64,000 bases of DNA from Orobanche coerulescens (Eukaryota > Streptophyta > Magnoliopsida > Lamiales > Orobanchaceae), in the NCBI GenBank assembly GCA_033398695.1, contig CM065809.1, forward strand, positions 179,294,501-179,358,500. The letters run 5' to 3'. The notes below the pieces were generated by a model. The model was not told the DNA's origin and ran no database searches. It saw nothing but the letters and a program-made list of their open reading frames with translations. Below are positions 1-10,754 of the stretch, one piece after another. How positions within the stretch are numbered: position 1 is the stretch's first letter; each line of letters begins with the position of its first letter. The position numbers and the translations under genes were made by a program.

Positions 1-1143
1 TGAAGTAGGTTGGCACGAACCGACTACGAACCCGCCGACTCCACCGAACGCTAACCCACGACAATAAACTACAGACAACAATAACAACAATGAAAATGAA
101 TTCCATATCACGACCTAAAGTCGCTGAATTCAAGGAACAAGCAACGAAAGTTCAAGGGTTTCCCCCAAAATGGCCAAAAACATGAATCGACCCGTCAAAA
201 CATGAAAACGGAATTCTAAACCGAAATATAGATATACAATCCATACGATATGTTTAACAACATCATTAAACAATAATCGGTTTATCATAATCGGATGGAA
301 AACGAAATCAAGAACAAAGCTCCCCAAAAGTTAACTCTAGTGATTCAAGAAAAATACCTTGATTCGGCGAAGAACAATGGATTATGTGATGTTATAATCA
401 CCTAGGATGCTCCAAAACACCTTTGGATTGAGCAAAATCGGCCAAGATTGCGATCCCCAATCGCCCTTGGCTCAACCCCGCGGAAAGGAGGAGAAATGAG
501 GTGGACTGCCCTGAACTACCAGGTAGCGCGCGCTATCCTCATCCTAGCGTGCGCTACTAATGCACTCTAGCGTGCGCTATGATACTAAATAACGTGCGCT
601 GATCAACGTCTGAACCCAGTCTAGTAGCCTCTGGACTGTTTTTGCACCACCAGTTAGCGTGCGCTACCACACCTGTAGCGTGCGCTAACAACCGCACCAT
701 AGCGCGCGCTAACCAATAAGTGTAGTGTGCGCTAACGACTCAGAAGGACAGCAACAGTGCTCTCAAAGCTGGTTACAACAATGGATTCCTCCGATCGGAA
801 CACCAAGTTTAAGACGCACAGAAAGCTCCAAAATAAGATCATACTAAGAGCTTGAGCTACCATCAAGCCCACACGCGACCATGAAAAGGGTCAAGACAAC
901 AATTACGAATGCGGATATCCACAACTTTGGATAAATTACAAAATGGCCCAAAACATCCGAAAATCACGATACGTGATCGAATAACCAAATCGAAGTTCAC
1001 AACACGTCTAACAAAGTTAAACGGACTTACAGGAAACTAAAAATAGTAGTTTCGAACGAGATTCTCCATAATCGAACTCAAGTGCGAAAAAGTTGCTAAG
1101 AAGTACGGAACTCAACAAAACGACACCGAAATGAACTCGGATG
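1..1143 (-). repeat. Diverged LTR remnant, related to the 52510-61539 gypsy LTR
   Basis: No gene is seen in this stretch. It has the same order of parts as the gypsy LTRs at 52510 and 59461: a segment containing ACCTTGATTCGG (near 357), a segment resembling AATCGCCC (near 467), then an array of TAGCGyrCGCTA palindromes (524-734). Apart from those landmarks the sequence is strongly diverged, so it is a relative and not a copy. By analogy with the better copies it would be read on the minus strand. The left end lies outside the window. The right end is placed where copia coding sequence takes over and is uncertain. Confidence 0.5.
524..734. repeat. Array of TAGCGyrCGCTA palindromes (about 8 units)
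   Basis: About eight copies of a 12-base near-palindrome are present: TAGCGCGCGCTA (perfect palindrome), TAGCGTGCGCTA and one-base variants such as TAGTGTGCGCTA. They are separated by 10-60 bases of unrelated sequence. The same motif recurs at 42328-42790, 51238-51530, 52213-52405, 53828-54456 and 60772-61372. It is not coding and has no CRISPR-like constant spacing. Confidence 0.85.
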
Positions 1144-1257
1144 TCAAGAAATGTAGAATTAATCATTCTCGAAATGATGAAACGGTCACAAGCGAGTTGT
1201 CAAAATGGACTCTTGCCAAAAAAAAGAAAATTATCGGAAATCAAAATTGCGGATATT

Positions 1258-2399
1258 ACATTTGTAATACCTGGACAAGAGAAAAAAGTATGCAAACTGG
1301 TTAAGTCTCTATATGGATTGAAACAAGCTCCACTACAATGGCACTTGAAATTTGATAATGTAATGCTATCAAATGGTTTTAAAATAAACGAGTGTGATAA
1401 ATGTGTTTATATTAAGAACACTAATAACGGATATGTTATTGTGTGTCTTTATATAGATGACATGTTAATCATGGGTAACAATATACAAGTGATTAACGAT
1501 ACTAAGAACATGTTAAAAAGAAATTTTGACATGAAAGACATGGGGTTAGCCGATGTGATTCTTGGAATGAGAATTTTGAGAAAATCAGATGGAATCATCT
1601 TGACACAATCTCACTATGCCGAGAAAGTTCTCAAGAAGTTTAATGCTTTTGATAGCTTTCCGGATAAGACCCCAATAGATTTAAATAATCACTTGAGCAA
1701 AAATAGAGGAGAGTCAGTTGCACAAGAAGAATATGCACGAGTCATTGGGTGTTTAATGTATCGTACAAATTGCACTCGACCCGATTTAGCTTGCGTTGTG
1801 AACAAATTGAGTCGTTACACGAGCAATCTAAGCAAAGAGCATTGGAAAGCTCTCGTTAGAGTTTTGAGGTACTTAAAGTATACTCAAAACCTTGGGCTAC
1901 ACTATTCGAGTTACCCCCCGGTACTTGAAGGGTACTGTGATGCGAATTGGATATCTGATACGAAAAGTTTATTTTCTACAAGTGGTTACGTGTTTACCAT
2001 TGGGGTGGAACTGTCTCATGGAAGTCCGCGAAACAAATGTTTATAGCCCGATCCACCATGGAATACGAATTCATAGCTTTGGAAAAAGCTGGTGAAGAAG
2101 CCGAATGGCTCAAAAACTTTCTAGAAGATATTCCATGTTGGTCAAAGCCAGTATCAGCGGTGATGATACACTGCGATAGCCAAGCTGCTATTGGTAGGGC
2201 AAGAAGTAATGTGTATAATGGAAAGTCTCGACATATTCGTCGACGCCAGAATACCGTGAGATATTTGATCAAAAGTGGGGTTATCTCTATTGAATATGTG
2301 AGCTCATTGGATAATCTAGCGGATCCGCTAACCAAAGGGTTAAACCGTGATCAAATGAATAAATTGCTAGAGGGAATGGGTTTAAAATCCACAAATTGA
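1258..2399 (+). pseudogene. Ty1/copia pol fragment: reverse transcriptase and RNase H
   Basis: This is the 3' half of a copia polyprotein on the plus strand. It starts within reverse transcriptase (SLYGLKQAP near 1306, active-site YIDDM near 1450) and runs into the RPDL region (near 1780) and RNase H (DANW near 1940; ADPLTKGL near 2320). The reading frame changes near 2003-2010: the frame from 1141 ends at 2046, while the expected TVSWKSAKQ continues in another frame to 2399, consistent with loss of one G. Gag, protease, integrase and the start of RT are absent, so it is a truncated non-functional copy. The sequence before 1258 is not recognisably copia. The lineage could not be assigned. Confidence 0.9.
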
Positions 2400-2941
2400 G
2401 AATTATCATAGTGGTAACCCAACCAAGATGACTGGAGATCCCAAGAACTTAGTTCAATGGGAGAACTAAGCTATCAGAGTTCGTGTGAAACACTCATCTA
2501 AGTTTATTCCATATAGAGTAATTGAGTGTTGAAATCTTGCCTAGTGGTGAGGTTAAGTCTATGACTTTTAATGATTCCTAAAGACCTCTAGGAGGTTGAG
2601 TATGGCAAGATACTCGATAAAGAATCGCCTATGTAAGTGAGAAGTGGGGGCCGCTTCATGAAAATCACTTATGAATCCAAAGGGGTGTCCAAGGCCCGCA
2701 AAGGACACAAAACGTGAAAACGGATGAGGTTGAGGTGTTCAAGTGTTAGCACCATTGTCTCGGTGCATGCCGTGGGGGAATAGTTCAAAGCATCAAGCCA
2801 CTAATCCGCTTGTCTACCCGATGATGTTAACTATGGAAGGTTCAAAGTCACAAACTACCTATCCTTATACTTTAACGCCTCTTGAGGACTGAGTTTGAGT
2901 CTGCATATTGCATTTAGGTTATTTCCACTCATGTGGGGGAT
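2400..2941 (+). other. 3' untranslated region and polypurine tract of the copia copy
   Basis: No gene is seen. This is the non-coding interval between RNase H and the 3' LTR. It ends in the purine-rich tract GTGGGGGA (2933-2940), directly before an LTR-like start TGTTAG at 2942. Such a tract primes plus-strand synthesis in LTR elements. Confidence 0.6.
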
Positions 2942-4170
2942 TGTTAGAATTGTTAATGATTTTAATTTTATTTTGTAAAACTAAATATCATAAGATCGAT
3001 CTAAGTTCCGAGTAAATGATCGTGGTATATTCATTTTCTCTAAACCGATTCCCAGTGAGTGAGAAATAGTGAATTAAAGTTTGCCACTTAATTGTGAATT
3101 AATAAGGGATGATATCCCACATTGAATAATGAACCATCATTATTCTAGTATATAAGGAGTTACCTTTATGCATGTAATAATTAATGGCACATGTGTATGG
3201 ACTTAAAGCCCACACGCGCGCGCCGCCGCTGCCGCCCGCCCGCCTCGCCCCAGCCTCAGCCGCGGCCGCGAGCCGCGAGCCGCGTGCCGTGGACCTTGGC
3301 CCTTGGCCTTGGCCTTGGACTTGATCTTGGACTTGTATCTTGGATCTTGGATCTTGGTAATTGGTCTTTGGGTGGTCTTTGCACTGTTCTTTGGGCCTGA
3401 TCGTGGACTTGGCCGTGAGCTAGGCCTTGGGCTAGCTTAAAGAATTTTTGGACTGGCTCAACAATGTTATTGGGCTCGTATGTGCACATAAGGATGTTCA
3501 GATACATCCGTCAAGTGGTTAAAGAGCTGAATACAGTCCTGGTACATCCTGATTGTTCAAATTCAGCCAATACAGTTTGTAACCTCCCAGTGTAATGAGG
3601 AGGAGTTAATGGCAGGTTTGAATTTCGTAACCCCTGTCATTTGTGGCATAATGCAGCATAAATGACTGCATTATGATAGCCAATAGTGGTTGTATTAAAT
3701 CCTGACCCCTGCAGGTGAGATGGCCTATAAATAGGCATGCATTCCTGTGTTTTTGACACACGAAATTTTACAATATTCCAGCATACAGCATACACTCTGT
3801 TTCTGCATACATATCATAAATCAGAGCTCTGTCCTAACCTCGTTTCAGTTCGCCGGAGCTCAGAAGTTTGTGGTGCTACTACCTCCGAGACGTAGCTGTT
3901 TTATCTTTGGGAACGACACGCCTAAACCGAGAGCACTACCGGGGCATTTCTCGTCTTGCGGAAAGAGGCCTTCCTCGACTCGGCTTTAACTTAAAGTTTT
4001 ATTTATTGTTTATTAGTTGTTTTCGTTTATTTTTTTGTTTTTCTTTCGAGTTTTAATCCTGTTCGAGTTTTGTAATTTTAATTTCGTTCGAGTTTGTAAT
4101 TCTTGGTTTTCGAGTTGTAATTTTGTCTTTCCAATTGTAATTTAATTTTCGCTCAGTAAGTTTGTAACCC
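2942..4170 (+). repeat. Probable 3' LTR of the 1258-2399 copia copy
   Basis: It begins with TGTTAG directly after a polypurine tract. It contains a CTTGGA/CTTGGCC-rich low-complexity block (about 3290-3365) and a TATA box CTATAAATAG (about 3724). Downstream there is a T-rich region with repeated TTCGAGTTTTGTAAT-like words (4030-4140). The right boundary is not clear and 4170 is an estimate. The 5' LTR is not in the window, so the LTR pair cannot be compared. Short open frames here, for example near 3191, are low complexity. Confidence 0.5.
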
Positions 4171-4714
4171 AGAAAATACCATCAGGACCGACATACCAAC
4201 TTGCCGAGTGAGCAACATGGCCATGAGTCATGGCCAACCAAGGGACGAGGCAATGATATTCCCGACCGAGACGTGGGAAATCGGCATGGTCGTACTAGAA
4301 CAACCTGCTTTGTTCAAGGGAACACTTGTGTGGTATGACCGCGCAGTGATTATATAATCTTTTTGTTTGGTCTAAGATTTTTTATGGTGCTTGCTATTTC
4401 CTTTAGGAGGTCCACGCAAAGTGGTTCGTGTCTGATTGTTTATTCTACATTTTATATTTTTTTTCTTCTTAAATTCCTCAGTTGGTAAGATGTGTGTTTT
4501 TGAATTGTTGGATTTTTTAGTTATTCAATTTATGTGTTTTTCAGTCATTTCTTCAATTCGGGTATCTACGAACTCGATTAATTTGTAAGTGTATGAAACT
4601 TTATCTTTCAAATAATTTGAATTATTTTTAATATGAGAATTCATGTTAATGTGTTTTGTAACGATATTTATTCTCACTAATTATATTATATGAATTATTT
4701 TTTTTTGCGCAATA
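4171..4714. other. Unassigned AT-rich stretch
   Basis: No gene or recognisable element is seen. The left part (4171-4340) might still belong to the preceding LTR. The rest is AT-rich with T runs and ends at the CAATA preceding the next LTR. Confidence 0.4.
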
Positions 4715-4777
4715 TGTTGGGTTGTGGAGCCGGAACTACTATATATCAAAGCTCGATATCGCCGATCCAACTCGGCT

Positions 4778-5883
4778 TGTATGATTTGAAACAGGCTCCG
4801 AGACAATGGTACAAGAAGTTTGACGGATTCATGCACGAGATTGATTTTGTGCGTTGTGATGCTGATCATTGTTGCTATATCAAGAGGCTTGACAATAGCT
4901 ATATCATTTTGCTATTATATGTTGACGGCATGCTAATAGCAGGTTCCTGTGCTCGAGAAGTGAGCAAGTTGAAGAAGCAATTGTCTGAGCGGTTTGCTAT
5001 GAAATATCTTGGTGAAGCTAAGCAAATTTTGGGTATGCGGATTACTCGAGATAAGGAGGCGGGAAAATTGTATCTTTCGCAGGCTGAATATGTAGAAAAA
5101 GTTTTGAAGAGATTCAATATGCATGATGCAAAGCCAGTAAGCACTCCGTTGGGTAGTCATTTCAAACTATCTAACAAGGAGCCACCTACAAACAATGAAG
5201 AGCATGCCTACATGGAGAAGATTCCTTATGCATCGGCAATTTGCAGCATTATGTATGCAATGGTGTGTACTAGACCAGATATTGCGCACGCAGTGGGAGT
5301 TGTTAGCAGATTCATGAGCAAACCGGGCAAGCAGTATTGGGAAGCAGTGAAATGGATCCTTAGGTACTTATGAGCTACCACAGAGAAGGCTTTATGTTTC
5401 GAACGCAAAGATATTAAATTGGCAGGATATGTCGATGCTGATTTGGCAGGAAGTGATCTTGACAAAAGAAGGAGTATAACCGGGTACATGTGTACTTTGG
5501 GTGGAACAGCAATTTCTTGGGCTTCTAAGTTGCAGAAGATTGTGGCTTTATCTACTACAGAGGCCGAGTACGTGGCGGTGACCGAAGCCACTAAAGAGAT
5601 GGTATGGTTAAAGAGTTTCTTGCATGAATTGGGAAAGGAGCAGAAGAATAGTGTTCTATACAGTGATAGTATGAGTGCTATTTACTTAGCTAAGAATCCA
5701 GCATTTCACTCTAGAACCAAACATATCGAACTGAGGTATCACTACATCCGATATCTCTTGGAGAAGAAGATCATGCAACTTGTGAAGATTCGAGGAAAGG
5801 AAAATCCTGCTGACATGTTTACTAAGGGTGTGACCTTAGAGAAGTTGAAGCTATGCATGGCTTCAACTGGCCTCAGGACTTAA
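4778..5883 (+). pseudogene. Copia reverse transcriptase and RNase H, one in-frame stop
   Basis: A single frame runs from about 4771 to 5883. RT carries LKQAPRQWYKKFD (4786). The catalytic YVDD is changed to YVDG (about 4918-4929), which removes a metal-binding aspartate. The CTRPDIAHAVG region is near 5267. A TGA stop at 5371-5373 interrupts the frame just after LRYL. The same frame continues into RNase H ([10 protein letters not shown] at 5422; STTEAEY near 5551; ADMFTKG near 5810). Both lesions make it inactive. Sequence style is Tork/Tnt1-like, close to the element at 24636-30308. Confidence 0.92.
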
Positions 5884-6096
5884 GATGAGAGGCTGGCGCT
5901 ACCATTGAAATTGAGGAGGTGATTTCTATTGACTTCAGTCTCCAAGCGGGAGATTGTTGGATTGTGGAGCCGGAAGTACTATATACCAAAGCCCGATATC
6001 GCCGATCCAACTGGGTGATTCTGGTTTTTGGCTATAAATAGGCTTATTGGCACTAGTTGTAAAACACACCAAAATTGTAAACTCTCTATTTCACAT

Positions 6097-7021
6097 TGTT
6101 GTGTCGAGATTTATACGTCTCAACAGGCAATCGCCTTAGAGACCGGGCGACCGAGCTGGAGTCCAGCAGCCAAGGCAAATTGGCCGACCGAAGGTCCCAG
6201 GACAAGTCCCGGTGCCGAGCGATCAACACCTAAGGCGATCGTCTCTCGGTACTTGACGATCGACCCCTGGCGACCGACCAAATGACGACCGCCTCATGCC
6301 ACGAAAGGCCAACGATCGTCCAGTCGGAAAAGGCCTAAGCTCGGACAGAACCCACATGCAGATCCGGAAAAGGCGCCGCAGCACATGGATCGTTGACCAC
6401 AGCCTGACAGCATCTTCCCACCAATCGACAGACCCGCCGAAAGGTGTACAGTGGGACCGCCCGTGACAGCAACTCAGGATGCGTGCCGGCTCCTCATTGG
6501 ACCGCACAGCTGGCTGCCAGCAGCGGCCGCAGACTTTAAGGCAGACAGCCCATGTGACATAAAGACGATCGCCCCTTATTATATTACATGAAAGGCGATC
6601 GCCCGCTAGTAAACAGGGCATCTCAACCCCTATAAATAGAAGGCTTCCTGCATTTGGACAAGTCTTCTGGTTTTTCCCACAATTTGGCTTTCTGACTCTT
6701 GGCAACATCTATCTCTCGGTTCTTTCTTCTCTCTCAGCACCTCTTACACGAAAGACGGTCGGCAGAGATGAAACACGCAGAGCTTCGCTCAAGAGATAGA
6801 TAAATAGGATCTTTTACACTCATTGTAATGGCATTCTTACATTAATACTTGTATTCCCGAATATTTGTATTAATAACATCTCGCGTGAGCATTCAAGCCC
6901 GGGCCTAACAAACCCGGCAAATCTTGTGTTATTCACACCCCCACGGACGTGCTCTCGCAATTTGCTGTTGCTCGACCATTCCAGCAATATCTATCTTCGG
7001 ATAATATTTCGGGCAACAACA
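6097..7021 (+). repeat. Solo LTR of the gag-only gypsy family
   Basis: This 925-base segment matches the LTRs at 31988 and 35186 end to end: start TGTTGTGTCGAGATTTATAC, GCGATCGC-type palindromes, TATA box CTATAAATAG near 6632, and end ATTTCGGGCAACAACA. No internal region is present, so it is a solo LTR left by recombination between LTRs. It sits inside the 3' LTR of the copia copy. Flanks CACAT (6092-6096) and CTCAT (7022-7026) match at 4 of 5 bases, consistent with a mutated target duplication. Open frames across it (for example 6223-6708) are not genes. Confidence 0.88.
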
Positions 7022-8587
7022 CTCATACTTAGTGATATTCCTGGCTTGGTAGCGCCCCCAGACGTAGTCATATTTTTGACGAACTGGGTTAACAAATCTT
7101 CTGTTTTTATTCCTTTTCGATTTCCTTTTTCATATTATCCCAGTAAATCCTAACATAATATGCTGCCATGTGGCGCGATACGAGTAAGGACACGAGTGGA
7201 AGATATGAAAATGAAAAGCTTGTTTTATGTACTTTAACTTGCAATATATAAATAAAAACTAGTATAACACCCGTGTAATTATGCGGGAACACAAAAAAAA
7301 ACTCTAATGTAAATATATAATATGTAAATCGTTTATTATAAATTTCATAATACTTCTTTATAAACTACATTATTTGTCTGTTTATGATTACACCATTCTC
7401 ATCGCAACAAAAGATTTCTAGTATTTCCTGATCTTCACTCTTAATATGGCTACATAAAGCTAACCATGACCGAGTACGGGTCTTGGAAGATACATACCGA
7501 CAGGAGAGAGCTTGTGACCTTGACTCTTAAATATAGTCATGGTAAAGCTCATAATAAGTGGGAACTGGCGTATTTGAAATTTAATGGTAATCTGCTATCT
7601 AACGGGCTTAATATCAATTGTGGAATAAGTACTTTACTCTCAAAATTGTTCCCCGGATTTTTTGTTCAATAATATGGTTACAGATTTGGATAATTATTAA
7701 TGATGTGATATTTCATAATCCTGATGATTGCTCCATATTTTGAATTAGCATAATTGAGACTCTAACTTACGATTTCAAGATGTGATTTGGAATTCTAGAA
7801 CAGTTGATGCTATTCAAAAAAATCCATTGAATATACTTGATTTTGACTTTAGAGATCACGGAGATTTTGCATATACTGTGAGAACTGAGATATATCCGTT
7901 TGTCTTTTGAAATTATAGTCATCACGTAATCGTTTACTCTCTCCACAATGTCGTTTGTTGGCGTCACGGTTGCTCTTTCTTCAGAAAATTACTTTATGAA
8001 AAGTTACTTATAAGTGAATGATAGTGCTTTCAGCAATGGCTGCAATATGATCTTCGGCATTCCAGATTAGTAAATATCAAGAATATCAATCAAGATTTCT
8101 CCATCGACTTCTTCACCCAGCTCACATCTACAATTTTGAGGATTCATTCGAAGAAGTCATTAATTTCTTATAGATGGTGAGATGATATTATCTATTCAAT
8201 AATTAATCTCATATTCTTGGTGAGTCTTATGAGTTTGCAATGATGCCAAAGTGAAGAAGAACTTATACTTGAATAAACGATATATGTATTGTCCTTTAAT
8301 ACAACTCCATATGTAGAATTATACTAAATAATTGTGGCTAGTTTTAGTAATGTTTTTGTAATTTAAAAAACTTTTGGAAATACATAATAGATCTTGACTT
8401 ATAGCTTAAAATCAAGCACTTCTCAATCCTTATATTTGAAAAAAATACATAAATTATTTGGATATAATTTAAAATACAAAAGAAAATTCAAAACTTTCAA
8501 AAATATATAGTTGATTTCAAAAGTAGATAAATTAACAAATCTTTTAAAACTTAAAAAATAAAAAATTACTTAAAATTATTTAAAAAA

Positions 8588-9632
8588 TCACTTCGAGTAC
8601 CTTTTTAATTATATATATATTCAACACTTCTTTCAGTTGATATTTCTTTTATTGGTATACATAATTATAGCGACTAACAAATACAAACTAATTAATTAAT
8701 GGAAATATATAATATTTTTGCGAGATTTTAGGTTTAAGTTTTTAATATATAGTGCACACTACTATATTAAATTCTCTTTGTTTGGAATTTATATTTTTTA
8801 ATTAATGAAAACGTAAAATATTTCTCTAATATAATCAATTCCTATTTATTCATAATTCATATTCCTTAATTCGTAGAAATTAATAAGGTAGGTAGGAGTT
8901 ATTTGAGGTATAATTATAATGTAATTAATGCAATGATGATTAGGCGAGTAATTGATTATGTGACAGCTGAAGCATGAAAGGGTGACACATAAGCACACGA
9001 AGCACCAGCAGAAGACATGTGGCAGCCGAAGCATGAGAAGCTGCCATTTAGGCTCAACGTATTCTGCATTGGTATATATGGGAGATTTATAAACTATACA
9101 TGTTGAGAATCTCAAGAAATATGTAAATTTTATAACATATAGCTATTTGAGTTTACTTGTAAATGAAATTAACTTGAAGGGATTAAGTAACATTAGCAAA
9201 AAAAAAAATATTAAGAATTATCTAAAAAGTAAATATTAAGAAATCTGAAGGCGAAAAAGACAAAATTGATTATGTGTTTTCAAAGGAAAAGACTTAACAA
9301 AGAACAAACTCTGTCCAAGTGTTTTTTTCTCTGTTTTTCTTGCTTTTATTTTACTGGAGGAATTGATTATATTTATAGAAATATTTCATATTTTCATTAA
9401 TTAACAACATAAATCCCAATCAAAGACAAATTTAATATATCAGTTTACACTATATATTAAAAACTTAAACCTAAAATCTCGCGGAAATATTATATATTCC
9501 ACTAATTAATTAGTTTATATTAGTTAGTCATTATAATTAGATATATCAACTGAAATGAAAGATGATTGGGACTATTGCAAAAGAAGTATTGAATATATAT
9601 AACTAAGAAGATACTTGAAGTCCTAATCAATT
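8588..9632. repeat. Large imperfect inverted repeat (arms about 170 bases)
   Basis: The left arm (about 8588-8760) and right arm (about 9452-9632) are reverse complements with scattered mismatches. For example TTTTAGGTTTAAGTTTTTAA at 8727 corresponds to TTAAAAACTTAAACCTAAAA at 9456. The arms enclose about 690 bases that include one copy of a direct repeat (8880-9115). This could be a foldback or MITE-like element or a rearranged duplication. No flanking target duplication was established. Confidence 0.75.
8880..9115. repeat. Direct repeat, unit 1 (partner at 10090-10290)
   Basis: Both units share a series of matching words in the same order: GCAGCCGAAGCATG or GACAGCCGAAGCATG, AGCTGCCAT, TAGGCTCA and ATTCTGCATT, followed by a TATATA-containing sequence. 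They are about 1.2 kb apart and diverged by substitutions and small indels. The function is unknown. They resemble duplicated promoter-like DNA but no gene follows. Confidence 0.7.
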
Positions 9633-10089
9633 AAATAAATCAAAATTCTCTTATTAAAAATATTATTGAAAGTGTAGAAATAATGGTTTTAATCATTATT
9701 TATAAATAAATCAAAGAACTTATGGAATAAATCAATTAGTCTATTTTAGTTTTAATTTTATTTAATTAATATAAAATAACAAAATAAATGAAAAATTTAT
9801 ATTTACGAAATTATATAATTACTGATTTTATGAATTTTCAAAGAGATATTTCAAATATATAAGAAATTAAATTGTCCGTGTGTTTTTTTCCTCCGTTTTT
9901 CTTGCTTTTATTTTACATGTGTAAAACTAATTGACTATCATTTTTATTGTGTTTTTCTAGCTTTTCAATTTTCATTTCATAATTTCCAGCTTTCCTCTGC
10001 AGACCTATTTTTTAAGCGGCAGAAAATGATATGCTTGCTTCTTGTGCAGATTTTTTTTAAGCGGCAGCCAATAATTTAGGTAACATTAT

Positions 10090-10290
10090 TTACTATTTAT
10101 TAATTGAGGTAATTAATTTAGGTAATTAACAAATAGGTTAGGAAATGATGATGTGTTAACCAAAGTATAAGAATATGACACATGAGCAATCGAAGCATCA
10201 GAAGATGACATCTGACAGCCGAAGCATGGGAAGCTGCCATGTAGGCTCAGCATATTCTGCATTAGTATATAGGGGGGATTTGTACATGTA
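10090..10290. repeat. Direct repeat, unit 2 (partner at 8880-9115)
   Basis: This is the second copy of the unit at 8880-9115, with the words GACAGCCGAAGCATGGGA, GCTGCCATGTAGGCTCA and ATATTCTGCATTAGTATATA in order. It ends just before the insertion point of the 10319-17834 copia element. Confidence 0.7.
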
Positions 10291-10318
10291 CCGAATAAGA
10301 CCTTTTTTTTTTTAAAAC

Positions 10319-10549
10319 TGTTTGAGGAGAAAAGTAAAGACAGCAATCAATTGTATTGATAACAATGAATAGAGGGGCCTTTATATAGGCATTACAAAGA
10401 GAGTCTTTCCATACATAGGATTCCTAGTTAAGGTAAGACATCTAACAGTATCCAACTACTTATGGAAGAGTATAGAACATAACATAACTCTTATCCACCT
10501 ACAACTATTATTAGGTAAGACACCAATACGGGAAGGATTTCCATGAACA
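10319..10549 (-). repeat. 3' LTR of the 10319-17834 copia element
   Basis: It is near-identical to 17606-17834. Read on the plus strand it runs from TGTTTGAGGAG to GGATTTCCATGAACA. The minus-strand TATA-like sequence CCTATATAAAGGCCCC lies about 10377-10392. A purine-rich tract on the minus strand (ACAGGGGGAG, 10550-10559) abuts it and is the probable polypurine tract. Confidence 0.93.
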
Positions 10550-10754
10550 CTCCCCCTGTGTCGAACGCTAATACTAACATGGTGCACAATGTGTTGCCTC
10601 GGTAAAAAACCTTTCCAAGTCAAATAAAACCCCGTGGGAAAAATAAAGACTTTGGTGAGGAAAAAGAGCGCAACGCACCAACTACAAATGTCAGAATCAT
10701 GTGAAGTATACTCCCCCTGAGGTATACATGACAGCTCATTCCATCGAGCCATCT

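Larger units (their letters stand above)
4715..7155 (+). mobile_element. Internally deleted Tork-like Ty1/copia element
   Basis: The copy begins with about 60 bases of LTR (4715 to about 4776, TGTTGGGTTGTGGAGCCGG). The same sequence starts the 3' LTR at 5955, after the polypurine tract AAGCGGGAGA. The left LTR fragment runs directly into reverse transcriptase, so the rest of the LTR, gag, protease, integrase and the start of RT are missing. The 3' LTR has a TATA box CTATAAATAGG (about 6032), is interrupted by a solo gypsy LTR (6097-7021), and probably resumes to end ...CCTAACA at 7155. Flanks CAATA (4710-4714) and TAATA (7156-7160) match at 4 of 5 bases and may be a decayed target duplication. 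Confidence 0.75.
7156..10318. other. AT-rich intergenic region with internal repeats
   Basis: No supportable gene is seen in this 3.2 kb. A stretch around 7460-8280 has short open frames on the plus strand with no recognisable domain and stops between them; it could be a decayed coding segment. From about 8590 the region is built from inverted and direct repeats listed separately. Two TATA-like sequences (TATATATGGG near 9072, TATATAGGGG near 10266) mark the ends of the direct-repeat units. Confidence 0.5.

Noticed and set aside
3191..3507. Pro/Arg-rich and Gly/Leu-rich frames in the first copia LTR
   Set aside because: Low-complexity CTTGGCC and CGCGCCGC repeats; not coding.
6028..6708. Open frames at the solo LTR near 6.0-6.7 kb (also 32011-32528 and 35121-35725)
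   Set aside because: They lie in or across non-coding LTR sequence of the gag-only gypsy family.
7466..7672. 68-codon frame considered as a host gene exon
   Set aside because: No known domain, no convincing splice sites, stops on both sides.
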